Origin: Cohnella endophytica
Lineage (GTDB): Bacteria > Bacillota > Bacilli > Paenibacillales > Paenibacillaceae
Length of the DNA: 64,000 nt
NCBI RefSeq assembly: GCF_003628305.1
Contig: NZ_RBZM01000002.1
Span: 558,001 to 622,000 of the forward strand
Direction of reading: 5' to 3'
Made by a program: the position numbers and the translations under genes. Under the pieces are notes generated by a model that saw only the letters and a list, made by a program, of their open reading frames with translations, did not search any database and was not told where the DNA came from. This document shows, piece by piece, positions 35,013-44,396 of this stretch; within the stretch, counting starts at the first letter, position 1, and every line of letters starts with the position of its first letter.

Positions 35013-36443
35013 CTATCCTCTGGCGATGTCCGTCAAGCGTTTAATCCCCTCTTTAATCGTCGCCTCGTTAACGAAGGAATAACTTAATCGTATTCGGGAC
35101 TCCATCTCGCCGAGCGGATCGCAGATGTCCCCCGGAACGAAGGACACGGATTGCCGGATGCTTAACTTCAGCAACTCGTCCGCGGTTACCGTGTCCGGCA
35201 ACCGAAGCCACAAATTCAAGCCCCCTTGAGGACTGACCCACGACCAGCCGGTTTCGGCCAATTCCCGTTCCATAACGTCTTTTCTCATTTGAAGCGCGGT
35301 CCGGAGCTTGCCGATATGCTGCCTCATTCGCACCGATTCGAAGTAGTGGAGGAAAATTTTCTGATTGACGAGCGGCGTTCCGTTATCGGCCAGCGACTTG
35401 GCCGTAATGAGCGGTTCCAGCACGTTAGGACGTGCCGCGATCGCGCATATTCGCAAACCCGGTGCCACGTATTTGCTAAATCCTCGCAAATGGACGACCC
35501 ATCCGTCCGTATCGAACGCGAACAACGGCGGAGGCGGAGGAACGTCGAAATACATATCGTGAAACGCATCGTCCTCGACCAACAGGCACTTATAGCGTTC
35601 GGCCAGCTCGACAAGCCGTTTGCGCTGAGACGCGGGCACCGTATATCCCGTCGGATTATGAAAGGTCGGATTCAAGTAAAACAGACGCGGCCGATGGTTC
35701 ATCATCAAAGATTCGACATGCTCGAGATCGTACCCGTGGGGATGGATATCGACCGGCAAGAACCTCGCGCCCTGTTGGCGGAAAATGTCCATTCCCGCGC
35801 TGTAAGTCGGACGTTCGATCAAGATCGCGTCCATCGGACGAACGAACGTGCGCGAGATCAAATCGATCGCTTGCTGAGACCCCGAAGTGATCAGAAGATC
35901 GGAAGCGCTCAATTCGACGCGCAATTCCCCGCCCAAATAGCGGCTAAGCGATTGCCGAAGCTCAGCGTCCCCTTGCGGAGTAGAGTAAGTTCCCATCAGT
36001 TTGGGGTAAAGATCGAACACCCTTTTCACGTAGTCCGACAGAAATAAATTAGGCAACAAATTCGGATCGATCAGCGCTTGGGAAAATTGATAGTCGACCG
36101 GAATTTGCTGAATGTCGTTTAAACTATTTTTCAAATGAACGGATGCGGAGAGCCGGGCGTCCTCCGAACGATACGCCGGGAGCTGCCTAACGTTGCTCTT
36201 GTTTCCGGCGCTGACGTAATAACCGGATTTTTCTTTGACATAGGCGATCCCCTGCTCCTTCAGCATTCCGTATGCTTTAAACACAGTTAACCGATTCATC
36301 TTGAATTGAGCGGCCAGCAGCCGTACGGACGGAAGCTTATCATGGGCTTTCCACTCTCCGCGCTCGATGCGGTCGACGATATAGTCGTATACTTGCTTGA
36401 ATAACGGGTTGCCGCCATCCGCTATTCCCTGCGTTTTCCCCAT
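35013..36443 (-). CDS. MocR family regulator (GntR winged helix fused to aminotransferase fold)
   Basis: This 476-residue protein joins an N-terminal GntR helix (about 10-75, IERGEWKAHDKLPSVRLLAAQFKMNRLTVFKAYGML) to a fold-type I PLP domain (about 110-476). In the PLP domain NPTFHNPTGYT and LVEDDAFHDMYF carry the cofactor-binding residues, and the lysine in GFSKYVAPGLRI would bind PLP. I chose the ATG at 36443 after AGGGGAG; longer in-frame starts run into the promoter region. It is divergent from a DMT exporter with direct repeats in the gap between them, the normal MocR arrangement. It likely controls export of an amino compound. Confidence 0.92.
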   Translation of the reverse strand: MGKTQGIADGGNPLFKQVYDYIVDRIERGEWKAHDKLPSVRLLAAQFKMNRLTVFKAYGMLKEQGIAYVKEKSGYYVSAGNKSNVRQLPAYRSEDARLSASVHLKNSLNDIQQIPVDYQFSQALIDPNLLPNLFLSDYVKRVFDLYPKLMGTYSTPQGDAELRQSLSRYLGGELRVELSASDLLITSGSQQAIDLISRTFVRPMDAILIERPTYSAGMDIFRQQGARFLPVDIHPHGYDLEHVESLMMNHRPRLFYLNPTFHNPTGYTVPASQRKRLVELAERYKCLLVEDDAFHDMYFDVPPPPPLFAFDTDGWVVHLRGFSKYVAPGLRICAIAARPNVLEPLITAKSLADNGTPLVNQKIFLHYFESVRMRQHIGKLRTALQMRKDVMERELAETGWSWVSPQGGLNLWLRLPDTVTADELLKLSIRQSVSFVPGDICDPLGEMESRIRLSYSFVNEATIKEGIKRLTDIARG

Positions 36444-36489
36444 GGCAAACTCCCCTCTCGCTGATTCCATTGTACAATAGGTTTCACCC

Positions 36490-36518
36490 ATCTGTTCTAC
36501 TCCATTATATCTGTTCTA
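36490..36518. promoter_or_regulatory. MocR-type operator: 19-bp direct repeat
   Basis: ATCTGTTCTA occurs at 36490-36499 and again at 36509-36518, exactly 19 bases apart, and an inverted third copy (GAACAGATAT) lies at 36552-36561 across the DMT start codon. MocR regulators bind direct repeats of this kind next to divergent promoters. TATGAT at 36531-36536 is a probable -10 box for the DMT gene. Confidence 0.7.
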
Positions 36519-36559
36519 TTCCCTTATCGGTATGATATTCAAATAAGGAGTGAACAGAT

Positions 36560-37489
36560 ATGATTCTCATCAACTATTTGCTCGTCTGCTTGATCTTCGG
36601 AACTACCTTTCTCGCGATCAAGGTCGGGATCGACGCTTCGGCCCCTCCGTTCTTCTCTGCGGGGGTTCGATTTTTCGTTGCCGGGTTAATCTTGTTTTCA
36701 GTCATGATGTGGAGGAAAAAAGCGACCTTCGCTTTGCTATTGCGAAAAGAGACGCTTTTGACAGGAATATGTCTCACGTTCGGCACCTTCTCCGGATTGT
36801 ATTGGGGAGAACAATACGTCTCCTCCGGCATCGCCGCCATCCTATCCGCGACCGGCCCGCTCATGATCCTCGTGCTTCAGGTTCTCTTCCTGCGGCAGCG
36901 GACGTCCTCGATCTCGGCGTTAGGCTGTATCGTCGGTTTTACCGGAGTCGTCCTGTTGCTCCTGCCGAGTCTATCCGTTTCCGCAGACCAGAATTGGTTG
37001 ATCGGTGCCGGCGTCATTCTGATCGGAGAGCTGTTCTATGCGTCCGGGGCGTTGTACTCCAAGCGGGTCGTCCAACGGCTTCCCGATACTTCCCCCATCG
37101 CGCTTAATGCCGTCCAGATGATGTACGGCGGTCTGTTGCTGCTCATTCTGTCCGCTACGACCGAACGCGTCCATGCGAGCGATATGCTAACATCGGGAGC
37201 GATCGGCTCGATGCTCTATTTAATCGTCGTCGGCTCGATGGTCGGACACAGCTTGTTCTACTGGCTCGTCGCCAAGACGAATCCCGTGTTTCCGACGACG
37301 TGGCTATACGTTTCGCCGCTTATCGCCCTAGCGATCGGCGCGACCTTCTACGGGGAATCGATCAATGCACTATCCATCCTAGGCGTCGTGACCATAATCT
37401 TGGGTACATTGGTTGCCAATTATAGCAGCTTGAAGCAACTCGTCCGGAGGCGTTCCCGGACAATAACGGATACCGCCCCGGCTAAGTAA
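36560..37489 (+). CDS. DMT family transporter (EamA, RhaT-like)
   Basis: This 309-residue protein has about ten hydrophobic helices in two EamA halves (about 5-135 and 150-290). LLVCLIFGTTFLAIKVGID in the first helix and the repeated pattern in the second half are typical of drug/metabolite exporters for amino acids or related amines. AAGGAG precedes the ATG. It is divergent from the MocR regulator and is its likely target. The substrate is unknown. Confidence 0.9.
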   Translation: MILINYLLVCLIFGTTFLAIKVGIDASAPPFFSAGVRFFVAGLILFSVMMWRKKATFALLLRKETLLTGICLTFGTFSGLYWGEQYVSSGIAAILSATGPLMILVLQVLFLRQRTSSISALGCIVGFTGVVLLLLPSLSVSADQNWLIGAGVILIGELFYASGALYSKRVVQRLPDTSPIALNAVQMMYGGLLLLILSATTERVHASDMLTSGAIGSMLYLIVVGSMVGHSLFYWLVAKTNPVFPTTWLYVSPLIALAIGATFYGESINALSILGVVTIILGTLVANYSSLKQLVRRRSRTITDTAPAK

Positions 37490-37508
37490 ACTCCATGGAA
37501 CGACAAAA

Positions 37509-37546
37509 AAGAAGCATCCTCGGAATCCTTCCGCAGGATGCTTCTT
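37509..37546. terminator. Bidirectional terminator
   Basis: A 12-bp stem (37509-37520 with 37535-37546) contains a nested CGGAA/TTCCG hairpin, with A-run and CTTTG flanks. It ends the DMT gene and the minus-strand glycosidase operon. Confidence 0.85.
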
Positions 37547-37558
37547 CTTTGTCTATCT

Positions 37559-38434
37559 TTACGATTCGATCGCGCTTATTCGTCCCTCTTTTTCCTCAAG
37601 CTCGATAAATAACGGACGCTCGTCCGGCGTATTGTTCGGAGAATGCAGCGCCAGCAATATCTTCCCTTCGAACGTGCGGAAGATCATGCCGTGACCTCCG
37701 TCGTTCTCGAAGATCGGCATCGACTCCTGAACCCACGGACCGAGAATGTTGCCCGACTCGGAGCGGGCGATCCCTTGCGCGTACCGCCCTTCCCTGAAGC
37801 TCGACCATAGCATTAGTAAATCGCCATTCTCGCAGACATACGCGTACGGTCCATCCGTTACGTATCCCGCGCCGCCCTTGACCGGATCTACCCAAGGCGC
37901 ATCTTGCGCGGAGAACAGCAATATCGGCTCTCCGATCGCTCGATCCAATTCCGGAGACAGTCTCGAAGCGCAGACGGTTCCGTTCTTGATCTGCACCCAT
38001 TCGTGGCAGAACACGATCCAAGGTTCACCTTCCGCGTCTACCCATAACGTACCGTCCAAGCATTCCCAATCTTTAGGCGTTACAGGCCCATCGCTATGAG
38101 GACGAAACGGCCCGAGCGGCTGGTCGGCAACGAGAATCTGCGTGCCTCTGCATACGCCGTCCGCCTTAAACGTGGCGAACATATAAAATTTGCCCAGATA
38201 GGCATGAACTTCCGGCGCCCAGTAATTCTTATCGGACCAGAAGTCCGGTTCCGGACGAAAAGCCGGAAAAGGTCCCTCCCAAGCAAGTAAATCCCGGCTT
38301 CGGTAAACGTCGAAGCCGATCCCTTTGCTCTTCCAGATATCGGGATCGGTCGAACCGTACAAATAATAGCAGTCTTCGTCTTCCCGCTTGAGCACGAAAG
38401 GGTCGCGCATCTGAATTTGTTCCAAGGTCAACAT
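37559..38434 (-). CDS. Glycoside hydrolase family 43-like protein
   Basis: A 291-residue cytoplasmic protein with a five-bladed beta-propeller pattern. The N-terminal QMRDPFVLKREDEDCYYLYG carries the GH43 general-base aspartate. NYWAPEVHAYLGKFYMFAT and WECLDGTLWVDAEGEPWIVF supply the expected pKa-modulating Asp and acidic residues. GH43 enzymes include beta-xylosidases, arabinofuranosidases and galactanases. No signal peptide is present, fitting action on imported oligosaccharides. It is the last gene of the seven-gene transporter-kinase-glycosidase operon. Confidence 0.87.
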   Translation of the reverse strand: MLTLEQIQMRDPFVLKREDEDCYYLYGSTDPDIWKSKGIGFDVYRSRDLLAWEGPFPAFRPEPDFWSDKNYWAPEVHAYLGKFYMFATFKADGVCRGTQILVADQPLGPFRPHSDGPVTPKDWECLDGTLWVDAEGEPWIVFCHEWVQIKNGTVCASRLSPELDRAIGEPILLFSAQDAPWVDPVKGGAGYVTDGPYAYVCENGDLLMLWSSFREGRYAQGIARSESGNILGPWVQESMPIFENDGGHGMIFRTFEGKILLALHSPNNTPDERPLFIELEEKEGRISAIES

Positions 38435-38461
38435 CGCATCGGCACTCCCTTTGATTATGAA

Positions 38462-40114
38462 TTAGGCATACGCCGGAAGGACGATACCGGGAGAAGATTC
38501 GGTTTCGAAACGATCTCCGATCAACCGTAATGTCTCGTTGCCTTCGATCCGGAAAGGGATATCCCGATCGTCGAGCCGAATATTCCCTTCCAAAGGCCGG
38601 AAAGACATTCCGACCAGCTTGGTTAAAGTTCCCGAACGATCCGTCACGACGCGAACGCCGTAGGGAAACCCGCAAAGCAACCGTCCGTCCCGATAGATCG
38701 CGCATTCCTCGCGCGTATTGTGAAGCTCGTATTCGATACCGTCCACCCGACGGGCGTATGCCGTCTCGTCCGCCAATTTCGCGCCGTGGTCCAATGTCTG
38801 AGGAAGCAATCCGGTAAACCATAGCTCATCTTCCGGCGTCGGCACTATTCCGCACAGCCGCTCGATATAATCGAGCACGCCCAATATGGCCGGGGAGTAC
38901 GTCTCGGTGTAACCTTCCTCCCCCGTCCACGGACTCAAGCATTGTCCGAATCTCTCCATCCGGGACATCGCGGAGACAATCGGCTGCAAAACCCAAGTCA
39001 GCTCGACGTGGCGCCCATGCCGTTCGAAGGCGTGCGGAGCGCGAATGAGACTGAGGAAGTTGACCGCGCCGCCCCACGTATTATAGCTCGTGAACGGGTC
39101 GAATCGCGGATCGTCCATGGCAATGGAGGTAAAAGGATACTTGGAGAAAAATTTGCGAGAATTCAACAAGTAACGTTCGAGCGACGACGCGAAAAACCGG
39201 TCATCTCCGACTTCGCAGGCAAGCACCCGCAGCATGACGTCCGTTTGAATGCGGTTGAACCTTCCGCCGCTATCCAAGTCGTAGAAAAACCCGTCCTCTT
39301 CGCAGAAACAATGCTCGATCAAGCTGCTCATGGACTGTTCCGCTTTATTTTTCCACTCCGAGCTCATCTCGCCCAGGCCGAGCTCTTCGGCCATTCTCGC
39401 TAAATATACGCGCCCGCAATAGACGCTGGCCGTCAAATCCGGCGCCAGAAACGGCAATGCCGGGTTGTTCGGATCGTAGCGCGACGGATCGTCCTGTTCC
39501 GGCGTATCCGGCACGTGCCAGAATCTCGGGGACAAGTCGTGCCCGGTATCGAACGCGCAGAAAGCTTCCACGCAGCCCGTCCCGCGCGTATCGCGATACT
39601 TCGCAAGCCACTCGTCGTAACCCGCCAGGGCGTCGTACATCTTTCTTAGGAAGACGCGGTCGCGCCCGTTCATCCGATAATGGTTCCACACGCTTCTCGC
39701 GGGAGGCGTGACTAACTGGATTTGCTTAAATACGGGACCGTTTCCGGTCACCTTGTACGGAATCAATCCGTCTTCCCTCTGAAGTTCGGCAAATCTTCCG
39801 AACGTCGTTTGCGCCGTTCCCGGACAAAACCTCGATAAGATTTCCGCGTTGATCGTCCCCGTGCTCTCCAGCCAGCAGCCGTCGTAAACTCCGCCTTCCT
39901 GCAAGATTAAACCGCCCTTGCCGTCCGGCTTTACGCAGTCCGCCAGCTTGCCGACCGCGTTGTAATACACGTTCTCCAAGCGATTCGGAGACGCGGCGAA
40001 CTTAACTCCCGATCCGGCAAATTCCGCTTGCAAGGCTTGTCCGGCCTCGGTCGTACTTGGCGCAGCCTTTTCGCCGACATCCAAATCCCGCAATCTGTCC
40101 AACAATGTTCCCAT
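38462..40114 (-). CDS. Glycosidase with (alpha/alpha)6-barrel (MGH1-like/GGH type)
   Basis: This 550-residue cytoplasmic protein has no signal peptide. The central part (about 80-440) repeats helical hairpins with conserved aromatic and acidic residues (QREDGLIPYKV, VWNHYRMNGRDRVFLRKMYDALAGYDEWL, TSYNTWGGAVNFLSLIRAP), like MGH1-like, trehalase and glycogen-debranching families. The C-terminus (about 490-550) is beta-rich. The ATG at 40114 has AAAGGAG nine bases upstream. It probably cleaves oligosaccharides imported by the adjacent transporter. The specific family and substrate are uncertain. Confidence 0.8.
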   Translation of the reverse strand: MGTLLDRLRDLDVGEKAAPSTTEAGQALQAEFAGSGVKFAASPNRLENVYYNAVGKLADCVKPDGKGGLILQEGGVYDGCWLESTGTINAEILSRFCPGTAQTTFGRFAELQREDGLIPYKVTGNGPVFKQIQLVTPPARSVWNHYRMNGRDRVFLRKMYDALAGYDEWLAKYRDTRGTGCVEAFCAFDTGHDLSPRFWHVPDTPEQDDPSRYDPNNPALPFLAPDLTASVYCGRVYLARMAEELGLGEMSSEWKNKAEQSMSSLIEHCFCEEDGFFYDLDSGGRFNRIQTDVMLRVLACEVGDDRFFASSLERYLLNSRKFFSKYPFTSIAMDDPRFDPFTSYNTWGGAVNFLSLIRAPHAFERHGRHVELTWVLQPIVSAMSRMERFGQCLSPWTGEEGYTETYSPAILGVLDYIERLCGIVPTPEDELWFTGLLPQTLDHGAKLADETAYARRVDGIEYELHNTREECAIYRDGRLLCGFPYGVRVVTDRSGTLTKLVGMSFRPLEGNIRLDDRDIPFRIEGNETLRLIGDRFETESSPGIVLPAYA

Positions 40115-40140
40115 GCGTGCCCGCTCCTTTGTCCGATCAA

Positions 40141-41763
40141 TCAACGATCGTATTCGGACGGGCTGTATCCGGTAATCGATTTGAATACTTGGCTGAAATA
40201 AGTCGAGTTCTGAAAGCCTACTTTCTCGCTGATTTCATAGACCATGTATTTGCCCGTGCCGATCAATTCGATCGCCTTGCGGATTCGATATTTATTGAAA
40301 TAAGTTACGAAAGGTTCGCCGGTAACCCGTTTGAACAGTTGGCTCAAATAGTTACGGTTCACGTGAAGATTCGCCGCGATTTTCTCCAACGAGATTTCCT
40401 CGTGGTAACATTTCTCGATGTACTCCGTGATGACCCGATCGACCAATGCATGGCTTTTTTTGCCGACTTGATCCTCTCGAATTTGAGCGATTGTCCGTGC
40501 GACCGTATCGTCCATCCACTCCAGCATTTGCCGAACGGAGCCGAAACGGTTCAATTGAAGCAACGACTCCTCCAAGCCGAAGCCAGGAGAATCCGATTGA
40601 GGATCGGACGCCATCGAGGAGGTCCACAGCGTGCTGACGATTCCGGAGCAAACTCCCTTACATACGGGAAAAGGCACGCCACCCCCCGTCATCCCGCTTC
40701 TCAACCGGCTCCAGAGTTCGATCGCATGCTGCCATTGCTTCTGGAAGATCGCGTCGTGCAGATGACGAACTTCGTCCATCGAAACGCTTTTCTCCGGCTC
40801 CGACGAATCGGAACCCGAATAGGCATACACGCGGTTCCAACCGTTCATTTCCGCGATTTCCACCGCGTTGCGGCTTTCCAAATAAGAATCCATCAAATGT
40901 TCGTACCCGTCTCTTACGGTGCCGAGCCCGGCCAGCACGGAAAGCTTCATATACTGAAGGATGTTGTCCAGCATTCCATCCGATAGCTCGAGGATGAATT
41001 TCTGCGAACACTCGCCTTGAACGGGGTCCCCCAGAAATACGACGACGAATTCTTGGTCCGAATACTCCAGCACCTCCGCTGTGAGGTGCGGAACGTCTCC
41101 CAAGCTCTCGCTCAGCATTTCGCGAATGATATTCCCCGTTCCGAATCGAAGCAGCTGCCAATCCCGTTCTTCCCTTCTAGCGGAAGCGTCGGGACGAACG
41201 AGACTAAGCGTCAATACCTGTACCGTCGACATTACCGGCAAACCCATAAAAGCGATACGCGTGCTTGGCAGCTCATCCATCCGGTAACTGGTCGATAACA
41301 AGTCGCGGAAAAACGCGTCCTTCATCGACCGCTGAACGATATCCTGCTGTTGCAAGTAACTCGCCAATAGCTCGTCGCGCTCGTGCGATTCGTTCAACAA
41401 TTGCAACACTTCTCGCACGACGAACTCGATTTCCACGATGCTCGGCGGCTTGAGAAGGAAATGATGCACGCCCTTGGAGACGGCTTTCCTCGCGTTGGCC
41501 AAATCGTCGTAGCCGCTCAAGATCACGATAGGTACTCCCGGATCGATCGCGTGAATCTCCTCGGTTAACTGGAATCCGTCCATGACCGGCATATAAATAT
41601 CGGTTATGACGAAGTCCGGCCGAAGCTCGCGATACTTTTCCAACCCGTCCGCGCCGTCCGCGGCCGTACCGACGATACGGACGCCCATATCTGTCCAAGG
41701 GATGTGCTTGAGCAGCCCGTTAATTACATATTCGTCGTCATCCACCAAAAGAATCGTATTCAT
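40141..41763 (-). CDS. Response regulator, YesN type (REC plus AraC helix-turn-helix)
   Basis: This 540-residue regulator begins MNTILLVDDDEYVINGLL, with Asp55 in VITDIYMPV as phosphoacceptor and Lys in LLKPPS. The C-terminal AraC domain contains HVNRNYLSQLFKRVTGEPF and NSTYFSQVFKSITGYSPSEY. GAGGAG precedes the ATG; its start overlaps the kinase end by 26 bases. Unlike the other two pairs in this window it is encoded in the same direction as the transporter, inside one long operon. It probably activates this operon. Confidence 0.94.
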   Translation of the reverse strand: MNTILLVDDDEYVINGLLKHIPWTDMGVRIVGTAADGADGLEKYRELRPDFVITDIYMPVMDGFQLTEEIHAIDPGVPIVILSGYDDLANARKAVSKGVHHFLLKPPSIVEIEFVVREVLQLLNESHERDELLASYLQQQDIVQRSMKDAFFRDLLSTSYRMDELPSTRIAFMGLPVMSTVQVLTLSLVRPDASARREERDWQLLRFGTGNIIREMLSESLGDVPHLTAEVLEYSDQEFVVVFLGDPVQGECSQKFILELSDGMLDNILQYMKLSVLAGLGTVRDGYEHLMDSYLESRNAVEIAEMNGWNRVYAYSGSDSSEPEKSVSMDEVRHLHDAIFQKQWQHAIELWSRLRSGMTGGGVPFPVCKGVCSGIVSTLWTSSMASDPQSDSPGFGLEESLLQLNRFGSVRQMLEWMDDTVARTIAQIREDQVGKKSHALVDRVITEYIEKCYHEEISLEKIAANLHVNRNYLSQLFKRVTGEPFVTYFNKYRIRKAIELIGTGKYMVYEISEKVGFQNSTYFSQVFKSITGYSPSEYDR

Positions 41764-43510
41764 GGGCAAAGCTCCTCGTCAGTAGTTCCATTTCCTCCTC
41801 GTGCCGAATAAGCGGCAATTTCACGATTACTTTCGTTCCTCCATGCTCCCGCGGAACGACGATCACGCCGTATTTCGGGCCGCAATAAAGGTGAATTCGG
41901 TCCATCACGTTGCGGATCCCGATTCCCCCCGTCTTCTGGACGTCGAAGCCTTCGGGCAATCCGCTTCCGTTATCTTCGATCGTTACGATCAATTGCCGGT
42001 CTCCTGCCTCTTCTTGGTGCGCCAAGCTTACCGTGATGACCGCTTTGTCGTCCCGGTTTCGGAAGCCGTGCATGACGGCATTCTCTAGAAAAGGTTGCAA
42101 GATGATCTTGGGAATGAAAGCGTCGAGTAAATCGCTGGGTACGCTATCCACGTATTCGATGCTGAAGTTTTGCCTGTATTCCTGAATCGCCATATAACAA
42201 CGGGCATGGGCAAGCTCGTCCCGCACCGTAACGTACCAATTGTCGTTGCTGAGTCCGATCCGGAACAGCTTGGATAACTGCTGGACCATTTGGCTAATTT
42301 CCTGCGCATTATAATCCAAAGCTCTCCAATGAATCAAATCCAGCGTATTGTACAAAAAATGAGGTTTGATCTGGGCATGCAATAAGTGGATCTCCGCTTC
42401 CCTGCGATTGCGGTGCTCCTGGTTCAAACGGCCGATTAACGCCTTCAACCGGTCTACCATACGATTGAAATGCGTCGTGAGATAGAGATATTCCTGGATG
42501 TTGGACGCCTTCATCCGAACGTTGAAATCCCCTTTTTCGACCGTACGCATTCCTTCTACGATACCGTAAATGGGTGAAGTCAATTTTCGGGATAACCAGA
42601 GCGCCAACGGTATCGAAACGATGATGAGCGCGGATAACAATCCGATGATCAGCAACCGGATCTCTTTGCCGCTTTGCTTAAGCACGTCTTTGGAGATCAA
42701 CTGCTGGAGCATCCAATATTGCGAGTTCGAGTCCGATTGAATGACGCTGAACTTCGTACCCGATACTTCCCGGGCGATATCTTCCGCTTGTTTCGGCGCT
42801 TCCATGCCCGGAGGCAATACGGAAGCGATATAATGCCCGCGGGAATCCATAACCACGTAGTACTCTTCTTTTCTATCGTCGACCGTGCCTTTGCTCAGAA
42901 TTTCGAGCAGCTTAATGTCGGGAATATTGATCTTTACGACGCCGAGAATCTCTCCGCGGTTGCCGATGATCCGGTGAACGTAACTGACCATGCGAACCGC
43001 GGAACCGGAAGTCGGATACTCATGGGACTCGATCCAATACCCGTCCGCCTTCTCCATTCTTCCCAACCAGCCTTGCGCTTGGGCTTCGGCCATCGGATGC
43101 ATGAATTCATCCTGAAACGTCGGGAACCCGATCAACCAATCGGTATACAATTCGATCGAAAACAATCCTTCTTTGACAGTAGCCAGCTTCCGGAACTCCT
43201 CGAAAAGTTGCCTACTCTTGAACACGAAATCGTACTCGCTGTCGGGCGCGGACGACAGGTATTGCTGAACCATCGTATTCGTCACGAGAAACTTGGCCGT
43301 ATCCTGAATACCGGCCACGTAATTCGATAGCTTTCGGGACGTCTCGTCGAGCAATTCCTTCTTGGTCGTCCGGATTTCCCGATAAGCGATCTCCGAATAA
43401 GTCTCGTAATACACGATGCCCGAGATCAGCAAGAGCAAACTGCTGAATCCGATGAAACAAAGCACCATAAGCGTAAATAATTTAGTCGGGTATTTCGCTA
43501 GTTTCCGCAT
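41738..43510 (-). CDS. Sensor histidine kinase, YesM family
   Basis: A 590-residue membrane kinase with TM1 at about 11-34, extracellular sensing region 35-285, TM2 at about 286-308, HAMP at 309-362 and QIKPHFLYNT with phosphoacceptor His384. The ATPase domain has IILQPFLENAVMHG and EDNGSGLPEG. The ATG at 43510 follows GAGGA at good spacing; a TTG three codons upstream is less likely. It lies after two permease genes and before its regulator, so it is probably expressed with the transporter. Its sequence is more distant from the other two kinases than they are from each other. Confidence 0.94.
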   Translation of the reverse strand: MRKLAKYPTKLFTLMVLCFIGFSSLLLLISGIVYYETYSEIAYREIRTTKKELLDETSRKLSNYVAGIQDTAKFLVTNTMVQQYLSSAPDSEYDFVFKSRQLFEEFRKLATVKEGLFSIELYTDWLIGFPTFQDEFMHPMAEAQAQGWLGRMEKADGYWIESHEYPTSGSAVRMVSYVHRIIGNRGEILGVVKINIPDIKLLEILSKGTVDDRKEEYYVVMDSRGHYIASVLPPGMEAPKQAEDIAREVSGTKFSVIQSDSNSQYWMLQQLISKDVLKQSGKEIRLLIIGLLSALIIVSIPLALWLSRKLTSPIYGIVEGMRTVEKGDFNVRMKASNIQEYLYLTTHFNRMVDRLKALIGRLNQEHRNRREAEIHLLHAQIKPHFLYNTLDLIHWRALDYNAQEISQMVQQLSKLFRIGLSNDNWYVTVRDELAHARCYMAIQEYRQNFSIEYVDSVPSDLLDAFIPKIILQPFLENAVMHGFRNRDDKAVITVSLAHQEEAGDRQLIVTIEDNGSGLPEGFDVQKTGGIGIRNVMDRIHLYCGPKYGVIVVPREHGGTKVIVKLPLIRHEEEMELLTRSFAHEYDSFGG

Positions 43511-43550
43511 GGGGTCCAATCCTCTTCATAAATGATCGTATTTGACCATT

Positions 43551-44393
43551 TTAACCCTTCAAGCCGGTTGTCGCGATCCCTTGGGTAAAGTATTTCTGTC
43601 CGAGGAAGAAAATGATTAGGCTCGGAAGAATGGACAATACCGACATAGCGAATACCGCACCCCAGTTGGAGCTTCCGCTAGAGTCCAAGAATAGGCGCAA
43701 ACCGAGCGGCACCGTGAATTTCTTTATATCGCTCAAATAGATCAGCTGGCCGAAGAAATCGTCCCAAGTCCCCATGAACGTAAAAATAGCGGCCGTAATG
43801 AGCGCGGGGAAACTAAGCGGTAAAATAATCCGGAAAAACAAGGTAAACCAACCGCATCCGTCTATTTTCGCGCTCTCGTCAAGTTCCTTAGGAATGCCCC
43901 GGATAAACTGAACGATCAAGAATACGAAAAACGCGTCTCCGACGAATTTCGGAGCGATGAGCGGGAGGAACGTATCCACCCATCCGATTTTGTGGAACAT
44001 GATATATTGCGGAATGAGCGTCACGTGTCCGGGAAGCATGATCGTACCCAACATCAGCGCGAAAAACAAATTTCTCAGCGGAAATTGGATCCGGGCAAAA
44101 GCAAATGCGGCCATGGACGAACTGATAACGGTTCCGATAACGGCAACCAAACATAAATAGATCGAATTCAGGAAAAATCGCCCGAATTGGATGTTGCGCA
44201 ATCCGAACCAACCCTTCGAATAATGCTGAAAAGTAAACTCCGTGGGCCATAAGCTTTTCGACGTAAAGATTTCCGTCGTCGGCTTCACCGAGCTGCTGAG
44301 CAGCCAGAACACGGGATAAAGCATGATGAGCCCGCATCCGAGCACTAGCGCATGAAAGACGACGGAACGAAACATTTTGCCGTTAATAACCAT
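43551..44393 (-). CDS. Carbohydrate ABC transporter permease (MalG type, CUT1)
   Basis: A 280-residue six-helix permease. The EAA loop reads ELDESAKIDGCGWFTLFFRI, a variant in which the alanines of the consensus are partly changed, then LPLSFPALITA. GGGAGG lies before the ATG. It follows the MalF-type gene by only three bases and ends the channel set of the third sugar importer. Confidence 0.93.
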   Translation of the reverse strand: MVINGKMFRSVVFHALVLGCGLIMLYPVFWLLSSSVKPTTEIFTSKSLWPTEFTFQHYSKGWFGLRNIQFGRFFLNSIYLCLVAVIGTVISSSMAAFAFARIQFPLRNLFFALMLGTIMLPGHVTLIPQYIMFHKIGWVDTFLPLIAPKFVGDAFFVFLIVQFIRGIPKELDESAKIDGCGWFTLFFRIILPLSFPALITAAIFTFMGTWDDFFGQLIYLSDIKKFTVPLGLRLFLDSSGSSNWGAVFAMSVLSILPSLIIFFLGQKYFTQGIATTGLKG

Positions 44394-44396
44394 CGT

